Position numbers and translations under genes: made by a program. From a bacterium (GTDB taxonomy: Bacteria; Auribacterota; Tritonobacteria; UBA1439), in the NCBI GenBank assembly GCA_028716845.1, contig JAQUPF010000005.1, positions 62,001 to 126,000 of the forward strand: a stretch of DNA of 64,000 nt. Reading direction: 5' to 3'. Positions 42,826 to 50,666 of this stretch are shown here, piece after piece. Numbering within the stretch: the first letter of the stretch is position 1; each line of letters begins with the position of its first letter. The notes under the pieces were generated by a model. That model did no database searches. It worked only from the letters and a program-made list of their open reading frames with translations, and was not told where the DNA came from.

Positions 42826-43285
42826 TCCCCGGTTCGTCGTTCGTCCTTCGTCCATCGCATGCGCCGCAGCAGAAGATATCCTTTACCGCGGATTCACGCA
42901 GCTATTGAGTTTTCGCGGCGGATTCACGCGGATTTTCGCGGATGAATGAGAGCAACTCAACCGCGGTTGAACACGCATGAACTCGGACGCGGGATTCATT
43001 CACGTTCATGCACGAACAAGCAATTATGTCCGCTTTCCGCTTTCGGCCTTCTGCTTTGAACTATCTACTGTAGTTGGATCTGCGCCGATCCGCGGCCGAA
43101 ACTCCAATCCATTCCCCTCCCGACTTTCAACTTTGAACGTTCAACTTTAAACTGTAGTTTTCCTCTGCGTTCTCTGTGTACTCTGTGGCAAAACACGATC
43201 CAATCCCGCCCGCCTTCAATTATTCGATCCGCGTTGATCCGCGGAAATCCGCGGTGGATTGGCGCCTTGGAGCCGCGGCGGGAAA
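42826..43285. repeat. Gene-free region with 10-bp-phased ATCCGCG repeats
   Basis: No gene is supported in 460 bases. It contains GCGGATTCACGCGGATTTTCGCGGATG near 42923-42950, and 43161-43206 (CTCTGCGTTCTCTGTGTACT... to CCAATCC), which is identical over 46 bases to 45528-45573. At 43227, 43237 and 43247 the unit ATCCGCG repeats with an exact 10-base period. A 'TTGAACGTTCAA' dyad is at about 43132-43144. Confidence 0.8.
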
Positions 43286-45361
43286 TCAGAGGAACAGCGG
43301 GGCGAAGACCACGGCGACGATGGCCATGAGCTTGAGGAGGATGTTGATCGCGGGGCCGGCGGTGTCCTTGAACGGGTCGCCGACCGTGTCCCCGGTCACC
43401 CCCGCCTTGTGGGCGTGCGACCCCTTGCCGCCGTGGTGCCCCTGCTCGATGTACTTCTTCGCGTTGTCCCAGGCGCCGCCGGCGTTCGCCATGGTGACAG
43501 CGAGCATGTACCCCGCCCCGAGGGAGCCGACGAGGAGGCCGGAGAGCGCCTCCTTGCCGAGGAGGAGGCCGACGCCGATCGGGGCGGCGACCGCGAGGAC
43601 GCCGGGGGCGATCATCTCGCGGATCGCGGACGAGGTCGCGATGGTGATGCAGCGGGCGTAGTCCGGCTCCGCGTCGCCGTCCATGATCCCGGCGATCTCC
43701 CTGAACTGCCGGCGGACCTCGCGCACGATCCTTCCCGCCGCGTGCCCGACCGCCATCATGGTGAGCGAGGAGAAGAGGAACGGGAGCATGGCGCCGATGA
43801 TGAGGCCGATGAAGACCGGGGGTTGCATGATGTCCACCGCGTGGAGATCGACGGCGATGCCGTAGGCCGTGAAGAGGGCGAGGGCGGTGAGGGCCGCGGA
43901 CCCGATGGCGAACCCCTTCCCGATCGCGGCGGTGGTGTTGCCGACGGCGTCGAGCATGTCGGTGATCTCGCGGACCGATGCGTCCATCCCGGCCATCTGC
44001 GCGATGCCGCCCGCGTTGTCCGCCACCGGGCCGTACGCGTCGACCGCGAGCGAGATGCCGAGCGTGGCGAGCATCCCGACGGCGGCGACCGAGACGCCGT
44101 ACAGGCCGGCGCACCAGTACGCCGCGTAGATCGCGCCCCCGATGATGAGCGTCGGGAGGAGGGTGGATTCCATCGCCTTCGCGAAGCCGATGATAATGGC
44201 GGTCGCGTGACCGGTCTCGCACGCCCGCGCGATCAGCCGGGTCGGGGCGCGCTCGTACGAGGTGTAGTACTCGGTGACCTGGCCGATGAGGTAGCCGGCG
44301 GCGAGGCCCGCGACGCAGGCGATGAAGACCCCCGAACCGTAGTTCCCGAGCATGCGCGTCGCGAGCTCGTAGGTCGCCGCGACCGTGATGATGAGGGCGA
44401 CGAGCTGCCCCCTGTTGAAGGCGGCGTGGATCGCGCCGCTCTCCCGCCGGTCGGTCCGGACGAACAGCGTGCCGGCGATCGCGGCGACGATCCCGACGGC
44501 GGCGACGAGGATCGGCAGGAGGACGAGGTTGAACGGCGGCACGCCCGCAAGCATCCCGGCGGCGCCGGCTCCCAGGATGAGGTTCGCCCCCCTCCCCCCC
44601 GCGAGGGCGAGGATCGCGGCCGCGCCGAGGAGCATGGTCGAGAGGAGCGACCCGACGTAGGACTCGAAGAGGTCCGCCCCCATCCCCGCGATGTCGCCGA
44701 CGTTGTCGCCGACGTTGTCCGCGATGACGGCCGGGTTCCGCGGATCGTCCTCGGGGATGCCCGCCTCGACCTTCCCGACGAGATCGGCCCCGACGTCAGC
44801 CGCCTTGGTGAATATCCCTCCCCCCACGCGCGCGAAGAGCGCGATGGAGCTCGCGCCGAGCGAGAAGCCCGCCACGACGTTGACGATCTCGCCCATCGGC
44901 GAGCCGGCGAGGACGGCATTGACCGCGATGAATGCGAGGGAGAGGCCGAGCAGCCCCAGGCCGACGACGGACATCCCCATCACCGTCCCGCTCGCGAATG
45001 AGACCCTGAACGAGGCCGCCACGCCGCGCGTCGCCGCCTGGGCCGTGCGCCCGTTCGCCGAGGTCGCCGTCCACATCCCGACGTAGCCGGCGGCCGCGGA
45101 GAGCGCCGCGCCGAGGACGAAGCAGACGGCCGTCAGGGGCCGGATGAGCGCCGCGAGGACGACGGCGAGGACGCCCACGAAGACCACCACGTACCGCCAC
45201 TGAGTGTTGATGTACAGCATGGCGCTCGCACGTATCGTCCCGGAGAGCTTCCGCATCAGGTCCGTCCCCTCTCCCTCGCGCCAGATCGTGCGGAGCGTAT
45301 ACGCGGCGAAGAGGAGGGCGAGCAGGGCGCATACCGGCGCGAGAGAGAGTCGAGGATCCAT
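43286..45361 (-). CDS. hppA: K+-dependent membrane pyrophosphatase
   Basis: A 691-residue protein with about 16 helices. Hallmark motifs: [59 protein letters not shown] and the C-terminal [39 protein letters not shown]. The '[10 protein letters not shown]' form (Ala/Gly where K+-independent enzymes have Lys/Thr) indicates the K+-dependent class, which pumps Na+ or H+. It couples pyrophosphate hydrolysis to an ion gradient. ATG 45361; the gene is convergent to pta across repeats and divergent from ackA. Confidence 0.93.
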   Translation of the reverse strand: MDPRLSLAPVCALLALLFAAYTLRTIWREGEGTDLMRKLSGTIRASAMLYINTQWRYVVVFVGVLAVVLAALIRPLTAVCFVLGAALSAAAGYVGMWTATSANGRTAQAATRGVAASFRVSFASGTVMGMSVVGLGLLGLSLAFIAVNAVLAGSPMGEIVNVVAGFSLGASSIALFARVGGGIFTKAADVGADLVGKVEAGIPEDDPRNPAVIADNVGDNVGDIAGMGADLFESYVGSLLSTMLLGAAAILALAGGRGANLILGAGAAGMLAGVPPFNLVLLPILVAAVGIVAAIAGTLFVRTDRRESGAIHAAFNRGQLVALIITVAATYELATRMLGNYGSGVFIACVAGLAAGYLIGQVTEYYTSYERAPTRLIARACETGHATAIIIGFAKAMESTLLPTLIIGGAIYAAYWCAGLYGVSVAAVGMLATLGISLAVDAYGPVADNAGGIAQMAGMDASVREITDMLDAVGNTTAAIGKGFAIGSAALTALALFTAYGIAVDLHAVDIMQPPVFIGLIIGAMLPFLFSSLTMMAVGHAAGRIVREVRRQFREIAGIMDGDAEPDYARCITIATSSAIREMIAPGVLAVAAPIGVGLLLGKEALSGLLVGSLGAGYMLAVTMANAGGAWDNAKKYIEQGHHGGKGSHAHKAGVTGDTVGDPFKDTAGPAINILLKLMAIVAVVFAPLFL

Positions 45362-45673
45362 CGGCTTCTCCTTGGCGGGGCCCCCGTAGGGGGGCCGTCG
45401 CGTCGTGCAGCGGAGAGCATAATGCATGCCGCGGCGCCTGGCCAGAAAAAAGAATAAAAAAATGCGCTTCGAAACGCGGACCAAACTACAGTTCAAAGTT
45501 GAACGTTCAAAGTCGGAAGCTGCAATATCCTCTGCGTTCTCTGTGTACTCTGTGGCAAAACACGATCCAATCCTGTCTGCCTTCGATTATTCGATCCGCG
45601 TTGATCCGCGGAAATCCGCGGCGGCGCTTTTCGCTCCCCGCGGGCGGCCCGCTGTGCTACCCTACCTTGCGCA
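45362..45673. repeat. Gene-free region with composite repeats between hppA and ackA
   Basis: No gene is supported. 45528-45573 is a 46-base identical copy of 43161-43206; ATCCGCG recurs at 45594, 45604 and 45614 with 10-base phasing, as before hppA. The far left holds a short A-rich stretch (AAAAAAGAATAAAAAAATG, 45447-45465). TGC-TACCCT at 45655-45663 stands ten bases before the ackA ATG. Confidence 0.8.
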
Positions 45674-46906
45674 ATGAAGATCCTCGTCCTGAATTCCGGC
45701 TCCTCCTCGATCAAGTACCAGGTCTTCTCCGTCGACGCGGAGGAGAAGCGGCTCGCGAAGGGGCTCGCCGACCGGATCGGCATCCCCGGCTCCATGGTGA
45801 CGCACGAGGTCGACGGCGGCGAGCCGCTCGTCCTCTCCCGGGAGATTCCCGATCACGGGAAGGCGATCGGGGAGATCATCGCGCTCCTCACCGACCCCCG
45901 GACGGGGGTGCTCCGGCGCCTCGACGAGATCGAGGGGATCGGCCACCGGGTCGTTCACGGCGGCGAGCGGTTCGCGGAGTCGGTCCTCGTGGACGATGCC
46001 GTCCTCGCCGCGATCCGGGAATGCTGCGAGCTCGCCCCCCTCCACAACCCCCCGAACCTCCTCGGCATCGAGGCGTGCGCGCGCCTCCTGCCCGGCGTGC
46101 CGCAGTGCGCCGTCTTCGACACCGCCTTCCACCAGACCATGCCCCCCCGGGCGTACGCCTACGCCATCCCGTACGGGATGTACCTGAAGCACAAGATCCG
46201 CCGCTACGGCTTCCACGGCACCTCCCACATGTACGTCGCCCGCGAGGCGGCCCGCCTCCTCGGCAGGCCGATCGGCGGCCTCAGGATCGTCACCTGCCAT
46301 CTCGGCAACGGCTGCAGCGTCGCGGCGGTGGAGGGCGGCGTCTCCGTGGACACCTCCATGGGATTCACACCGCTCGAGGGCCTCGTGATGGGGACCCGCT
46401 CGGGCGACATCGACGCCTATGTCCCCCTCTACATCATGGAGCGGGAGGGGATGGGGATCGCCGGGATGAGCGACCTCCTCAACAAGGGGAGCGGCCTCCT
46501 CGGGATATGCGGCAGGCGCGACATGCGCGACATCCTCGAGGCGGCGGCGGGGGGCGACCGGCTGGCCGCGCTCGCCGTCGACGTCTTCACCTACCGGGTG
46601 GCGAAGTACATCGGGGCCTACGCGGCGGCGATGCGGGGGATCGACGCGGTCGTCTTCACGGCGGGCATGGGGGAGCGGAGCGCGCCGATCCGCTCCCGGA
46701 TCCTCGCCTACGCGGCGCACCTGGGGCTCGAGCTGGACGAGGAGAGGAACGGGCGGGGGGAGACCGTCATCTCGACGCCGCGGTCGCGCGTCGCCGCCCT
46801 CGTCATCCCCACCAATGAGGAGCTCGTGATCGCCCGCGACACCTACCGCCTGATCACCGCTCCATCGCGGCGAGGGTCTTCCGGAGATCGCCCAGGGCGT
46901 CCCTGA
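45674..46906 (+). CDS. ackA: Acetate kinase
   Basis: A 410-residue ASKHA-fold kinase. Start MKILVLNSGSSSIKYQVFSVD, VVHGGERF, PLHNPPNLLGI, VPQCAVFDTAFHQTMPPRAYAYAIPYG, RRYGFHGTSHMYVARE, HLGNGCSVAAVEGG, and VVFTAGMGERSAPIR, all diagnostic. It makes ATP from acetyl phosphate. No ribosome-binding site lies before ATG 45674; the -10-like TACCCT is ten bases upstream, so the mRNA may be near-leaderless. The C-terminus has about 13 extra residues (APSRRGSSGDRPGRP) because the stop (46904-46906) lies inside the convergent PDZ gene. Confidence 0.95.
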   Translation: MKILVLNSGSSSIKYQVFSVDAEEKRLAKGLADRIGIPGSMVTHEVDGGEPLVLSREIPDHGKAIGEIIALLTDPRTGVLRRLDEIEGIGHRVVHGGERFAESVLVDDAVLAAIRECCELAPLHNPPNLLGIEACARLLPGVPQCAVFDTAFHQTMPPRAYAYAIPYGMYLKHKIRRYGFHGTSHMYVAREAARLLGRPIGGLRIVTCHLGNGCSVAAVEGGVSVDTSMGFTPLEGLVMGTRSGDIDAYVPLYIMEREGMGIAGMSDLLNKGSGLLGICGRRDMRDILEAAAGGDRLAALAVDVFTYRVAKYIGAYAAAMRGIDAVVFTAGMGERSAPIRSRILAYAAHLGLELDEERNGRGETVISTPRSRVAALVIPTNEELVIARDTYRLITAPSRRGSSGDRPGRP

Positions 46907-47612
46907 CGAGGACGAGGTCCTGCATCCCGTCGGCCTTCCGGACGGTGTTCCCGTAGACGAGGGCGGCGCGCCGGAGGCACCAGACCGCCTTCCCCCGCTC
47001 CCCCCGGGCTTCGTAGTGGGCGGCCAGGTCGCCGTAGGCGCGGCCGATGAGGACGGCGGTGGCGAGTGCGTCCGGCCGGTCCTCGAGCGCCGTGAAGAGC
47101 GACAGGAGGGCCTCGCCGTAATCCCGCGGCGTCACCGCCCCCCGCCCGGCGCGCTCGATCTCGCGCATCTTCGCCCGGGCCCGGTCCAGCCAGTAGTCGG
47201 CGCCGCCCCTCGATTTCGCGTCGCTCCAGGGGATGATCGCCAGTCCCCACCTCTCCCGCAGGACCGCGCTCCGGAGGGAGAGCTCCGCGGCGCGCCGGAT
47301 GCCGTCACGGTGGTACTCGACGGTGACCGGCGCGGCGGCGTCCTTCAGCCCCCTCGAAACCTTCACGTAATCGTCGAGGCCGGCGATCCGCCTGCCGCCG
47401 ATGGCGGTGATCCGGTCGCCCGGCATGAGGGAGGCGCGGGCGGCCGGGGAGGAATCCTCCAGCGACAGGATCTCGACGCCCCCGCCCCGCTCGCTCTCGA
47501 CGATCTCGAGCCCCTCGAAGACCGAGCGGCGGGGGGCCGAGGCGGCCACGAGCAGGAGCGCGGCCGCCGGCACGCAGAGCCGCAGGGCCGACCGTCCGAT
47601 CCGCTGCATCAT
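46854..47612 (-). CDS. Exported PDZ-domain protein with helical C-terminus
   Basis: A 252-residue protein. Signal peptide (RLCVPAAALLLVAASAP), a PDZ domain (VEILSLEDSSPAARASLMPGDRITAIGGRRIAGLDDYVKV; carboxylate loop region present) and a C-terminal helical region (about 140-250, TPR-like) with no protease motif. Probably a periplasmic scaffold or adaptor. The 3' end overlaps ackA by 53 bases in the opposite direction. TATAAT (47619-47624) is six bases before ATG 47612 with TTGCGG 17 bases further upstream, which suggests a leaderless transcript. Confidence 0.78.
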   Translation of the reverse strand: MMQRIGRSALRLCVPAAALLLVAASAPRRSVFEGLEIVESERGGGVEILSLEDSSPAARASLMPGDRITAIGGRRIAGLDDYVKVSRGLKDAAAPVTVEYHRDGIRRAAELSLRSAVLRERWGLAIIPWSDAKSRGGADYWLDRARAKMREIERAGRGAVTPRDYGEALLSLFTALEDRPDALATAVLIGRAYGDLAAHYEARGERGKAVWCLRRAALVYGNTVRKADGMQDLVLVRDALGDLRKTLAAMER

Positions 47613-47618
47613 GGAACC

Positions 47619-47647
47619 ATTATATCGGCGGGCGCCCGCCGCCGCAA
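47619..47647 (-). promoter_or_regulatory. TTGCGG-N17-TATAAT promoter with six-base gap to ATG
   Basis: TATAAT at 47624-47619 and TTGCGG at 47647-47642 are separated by 17 bases. Six bases (GGTTCC) lie between the hexamer and ATG 47612, with no ribosome-binding site. Transcription is expected at or next to the start codon. Confidence 0.6.
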
Positions 47648-47687
47648 GAAGCCCCGGCCGATGCCCATGTGCATAAAGCACCAATTG

Positions 47688-47730
47688 ACCGCGGATCTGC
47701 ACGGATCACTGACGGATGATCGCGGATAGA
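47688..47730. repeat. Short CGCGGAT-type repeat
   Basis: ACCGCGGATCTGCACGGATC and GACGGATGATCGCGGATA recur here between the PDZ gene and the promoter region of the eight-repeat secreted gene (TGT-TACAAT, 47775-47783). Confidence 0.6.
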
Positions 47731-47837
47731 AGAAATTGGGGCCCTTCGGATGGATAACGCCCCGAACCGCTATGTGTTACAATATACATGTTCCTTTTTC
47801 TCGGATACTCAACAATGCTTCCCGGAGGATAATCCGT

Positions 47838-50102
47838 ATGCCCACACGACTCTCATTCGCAAGGCCATCGGGGAAAACGCCGCTTGTTGCAGCAGTACTG
47901 ACCCTGGGCTTCCTGTTGTCGGCCGCAAGCTGCTCCGCGGGGGTCATGTGGACACCCGACGGAGTCCTGGTGCGCGGACCCGATACCGCGGGGACTGCGG
48001 ACGTACCAACCCTGGCATCAGACGGGTCCGGTGGAGCGATCGCGTCGTGGTGGGATAATCGCAACGGCGCCAACGATATCTACGCTCAGAAGGTCGATGC
48101 CGGCGGCTCCCCCGCGTGGGTCGAAGACGGTGTCCGGTTGTGTGGCAGCGGGGCAGCGTACGGCCCGATAGCCGTATCCGACGACGCGGGCGGCGCCATC
48201 GTCGTTTGGGTCGATTACCGGTCCGGCTGGGGAAATCTGTACGCCCAGAGAGTGGACCGGTCCGGCACGCCTCTCTGGACGGCTGATGGAGTCCGGCTGG
48301 AATCTGTGAATGCCCACGCCGCCGGTCACCACGCGGGACCCGACGGTCTCGGCGGAGCGATCGTCACCTGGGTTGACGTCCGCGCCGGGTACAACGACGT
48401 CTACGCTCAACGGATTGATGCGTCGGGCAGCGTGCTCTGGGGGCCCGGCGGCGTGGCGGTTCGCGGGCCCTATGGTGAGAACGCGTACGATCCGCAGATC
48501 ACCACGGACGGCGCGGGCGGCGCGATCGTCACCTGGAGGGACATCCGCAGCGGATACGAGATATACGTCCGGAGAGTCGACGCGGCGGGGAACGTGCTGT
48601 GGACACCGGGAGGTGTCGTCCTTCGGAGCACGGGCGGATACGCGTGGTCTCCGCAGATCGCGGCGGACGGCTCGGGCGGAGCCATCGTGGCGTGGCAAGA
48701 TTTGCGATCAGGGGTCGGAGACGTTTACGCGCAGAAGGTTGACTCGGCGGGTATCACGCAGTGGACGACCAACGGCGTGGCGTTGAGGGTAATCCCCGGG
48801 AGTCACGCCCATTCGCCCCGGATAGCCCCGGACGGCTCCGGCGGCGCGATAGCGTGCTGGGACGACGCCCGCGGGGGGAACCTGGATGTCTACGCGCAGA
48901 AGGTCGATTCGGCCGGCGTGGTCCAGTGGGATATCAACGGTCTCGCCTTGAGGCAGATTCCGGGCAGCGACACTGACGCTCCGAAGCCGGTATCGGACGG
49001 GGCTGGAGGAGTTATCGTCTCGTGGGGCGATTCCCGCAGCGGAAACCGTGACGTCTACGCGCAGAAGGTCGACGCGGCCGGCGTCGCGCAGTGGGATGCC
49101 GGCGGTCTCGCCTTGAGGCAACTCACCGGCAGCGACGCGGCGTCGTCGTCCAGCCGGATAGTCACCGACGGCGTACACGGGGCCGTCGTCGTCTGGATCG
49201 ACTTTCGAAACGTCCAGGGTTCCGTCTACATGCAGCGGGCCAACGACATTGTTCCACCCTCAGTCGACACGGATCCGGCCACAAGCGTGGGAGCCACGGA
49301 AGCCACACTGAACGGTGAGATAACGGACACCGGTGACGAGAACGCGGACGAGAGGGGATTCCGCTGGCGCGAGGTGGGAGCGCCCGCCTGGACCGAATGG
49401 ACCGAAGCCGGTTCTTTCGGCACCGGAACGTTCAACCATGCCATAACCGGCCTGACGGAGGAGACGACCTATGAGTACCAGGCGATGGCGCACAACTCCG
49501 CCGGCTGGGCCGACGGAGATATAGTCACCTTCACGACAGGAACTGGACCCGTGCCTTCGCCGCTGACGGCGGGGTCGGTGACGGGGATGCGCGTGGAGCT
49601 GCCGCGGGCGGGTGAGGGGGAGGGGTTCAAGTTCATATTCGCACTCGCGACCGATCCGACGGGGACGGAGATGGGGTCGGTCTGGTGCGGGAACAATGAG
49701 TTCACGGCGGCTGACAGCTATCCGGTCGGCCCCGTGGCGGTGCGGATCACGCCGGGGCATGTGGCGATCGAGACGGCGGCGGGGGACCGGCTGCTGATCA
49801 AGAACGCGGCGGGTGAGGAGATACCGGTGTATCTGCCGGCGCTCGTGACCGTTGTCGAGCCGGTGACGCTGTACGTGGATGTGGACGGGGCGACGTATTA
49901 TGACGCGGCGCTGACTGAAGTCGCCAGCCCTGCGCCCGATGGCCGTTCGGTGGAGGTCAACTTCCAGCCGGCGCCGCCGCCCGAGCCGTTGCGGGGATAC
50001 CCGCTCTCGTTCAGGGGCATTCTCGGGCCGTGCTATCCTGACGAGGGCGAGCCGCTCGCTGAGCACTGGGGCCCCGCAGGCGTGAAGGTGTACGGCTGGT
50101 GA
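47838..50102 (+). CDS. Secreted protein with eight beta-repeat units and fibronectin-like domain
   Basis: A 754-residue exported protein. After the signal peptide (VAAVLTLGFLLSAASCSAG) come eight tandem units of about 50 residues with a consensus near DGsGGAIVxWxDxRxGxxDVYAQKVDaxGxxxW (first DGSGGAIAS, then DDAGGAIVV, DGLGGAIVT, DGAGGAIVT, DGSGGAIVA, DGSGGAIAC, DGAGGVIVS, DGVHGAVVV). They probably form a beta-propeller. A fibronectin-type-III-like domain follows (about 470-555: TEATLNGEITDTGDENADERG ... ITGLTEETTYEYQAMAHN) and a C-terminal domain. ATG 47838 follows GGAGG by nine bases. Function unknown, likely surface binding. Confidence 0.75.
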   Translation: MPTRLSFARPSGKTPLVAAVLTLGFLLSAASCSAGVMWTPDGVLVRGPDTAGTADVPTLASDGSGGAIASWWDNRNGANDIYAQKVDAGGSPAWVEDGVRLCGSGAAYGPIAVSDDAGGAIVVWVDYRSGWGNLYAQRVDRSGTPLWTADGVRLESVNAHAAGHHAGPDGLGGAIVTWVDVRAGYNDVYAQRIDASGSVLWGPGGVAVRGPYGENAYDPQITTDGAGGAIVTWRDIRSGYEIYVRRVDAAGNVLWTPGGVVLRSTGGYAWSPQIAADGSGGAIVAWQDLRSGVGDVYAQKVDSAGITQWTTNGVALRVIPGSHAHSPRIAPDGSGGAIACWDDARGGNLDVYAQKVDSAGVVQWDINGLALRQIPGSDTDAPKPVSDGAGGVIVSWGDSRSGNRDVYAQKVDAAGVAQWDAGGLALRQLTGSDAASSSSRIVTDGVHGAVVVWIDFRNVQGSVYMQRANDIVPPSVDTDPATSVGATEATLNGEITDTGDENADERGFRWREVGAPAWTEWTEAGSFGTGTFNHAITGLTEETTYEYQAMAHNSAGWADGDIVTFTTGTGPVPSPLTAGSVTGMRVELPRAGEGEGFKFIFALATDPTGTEMGSVWCGNNEFTAADSYPVGPVAVRITPGHVAIETAAGDRLLIKNAAGEEIPVYLPALVTVVEPVTLYVDVDGATYYDAALTEVASPAPDGRSVEVNFQPAPPPEPLRGYPLSFRGILGPCYPDEGEPLAEHWGPAGVKVYGW

Positions 50103-50120
50103 CGGAGTGATGCCTCGAGC

Positions 50121-50145
50121 ATGGCGAGACCGCTGAGGATTGACA
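50121..50145 (+). pseudogene. Remnant of the 5' end of a RAYT gene
   Basis: ATGGCGAGACCGCTG and nearby bases match the first codons of the RAYT at 12263 (MARPLRIE; here MARPLRID) and then diverge. Only the first eight codons are recognisable. It lies 18 bases after the stop of the eight-repeat gene. Confidence 0.6.
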
Positions 50146-50234
50146 GGCCGATGATTCCGGCTTCACCTCCGCTCGGGCGTGTGGTACCATCCCGCCGTGC
50201 AGGGGGAGGGCGAGCGCCCGCGAAAGGAGGAGTC

Positions 50235-50657
50235 ATGAGAAAGGCTTGCGCCGTTCTGCCGCTCATCGTCGCCGCCGCCGGCTGCGGCACCATGAACGTC
50301 TCGCGGCTGGGCCAGGGCATGACCGCCGACCAGGTCACCGCCGTGTTCGGTCAACCGAAACAGATCTCGGAGGGCTACATCGGCGCCGACAGGATCGAGG
50401 CGTGGGACTACGCCAGGGATTCATGGGGGATCCCCAACCCGATCGACGACTACTGGTGGATCATCCCGCCGTCGACGAACGTCACCCGCGTCTGGTTCCT
50501 GAACGGCGCGGTGAGGGACTTCCAGACGACGAAGGTGCGGCACATCGACCAGCTCAAGACCATCAACGTCCCGCCCGAGTGGAGGACGCCGCCCGACTTC
50601 AGGTCCCCGTCGATGCCGTCGTTCATCACCGAGCTCGTGGGCAAGGTCGGCCGCTGA
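50235..50657 (+). CDS. BamE/SmpA-like lipoprotein
   Basis: A 140-residue lipoprotein. Signal and lipobox LIVAAAGC (Cys at residue about 18), then the SmpA/OmlA repeat 'LGQGMTADQVTAVFGQPKQI' and DRIEAWDYARD. The family includes BamE, a part of the outer-membrane beta-barrel assembly machine, but many members have unrelated envelope roles. ATG 50235 follows AAAGGAGGAG. The TGG-TACCAT element near 50178-50186 is a likely promoter. Confidence 0.8.
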   Translation: MRKACAVLPLIVAAAGCGTMNVSRLGQGMTADQVTAVFGQPKQISEGYIGADRIEAWDYARDSWGIPNPIDDYWWIIPPSTNVTRVWFLNGAVRDFQTTKVRHIDQLKTINVPPEWRTPPDFRSPSMPSFITELVGKVGR

Positions 50658-50666
50658 CGCCGCGCC

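Noticed and set aside
42885-43262. Could the CGCGGAT repeats be a CRISPR array?
   Set aside because: Units are short (about 7 bases) with 3-base gaps and no unique spacers; no cas gene is near.
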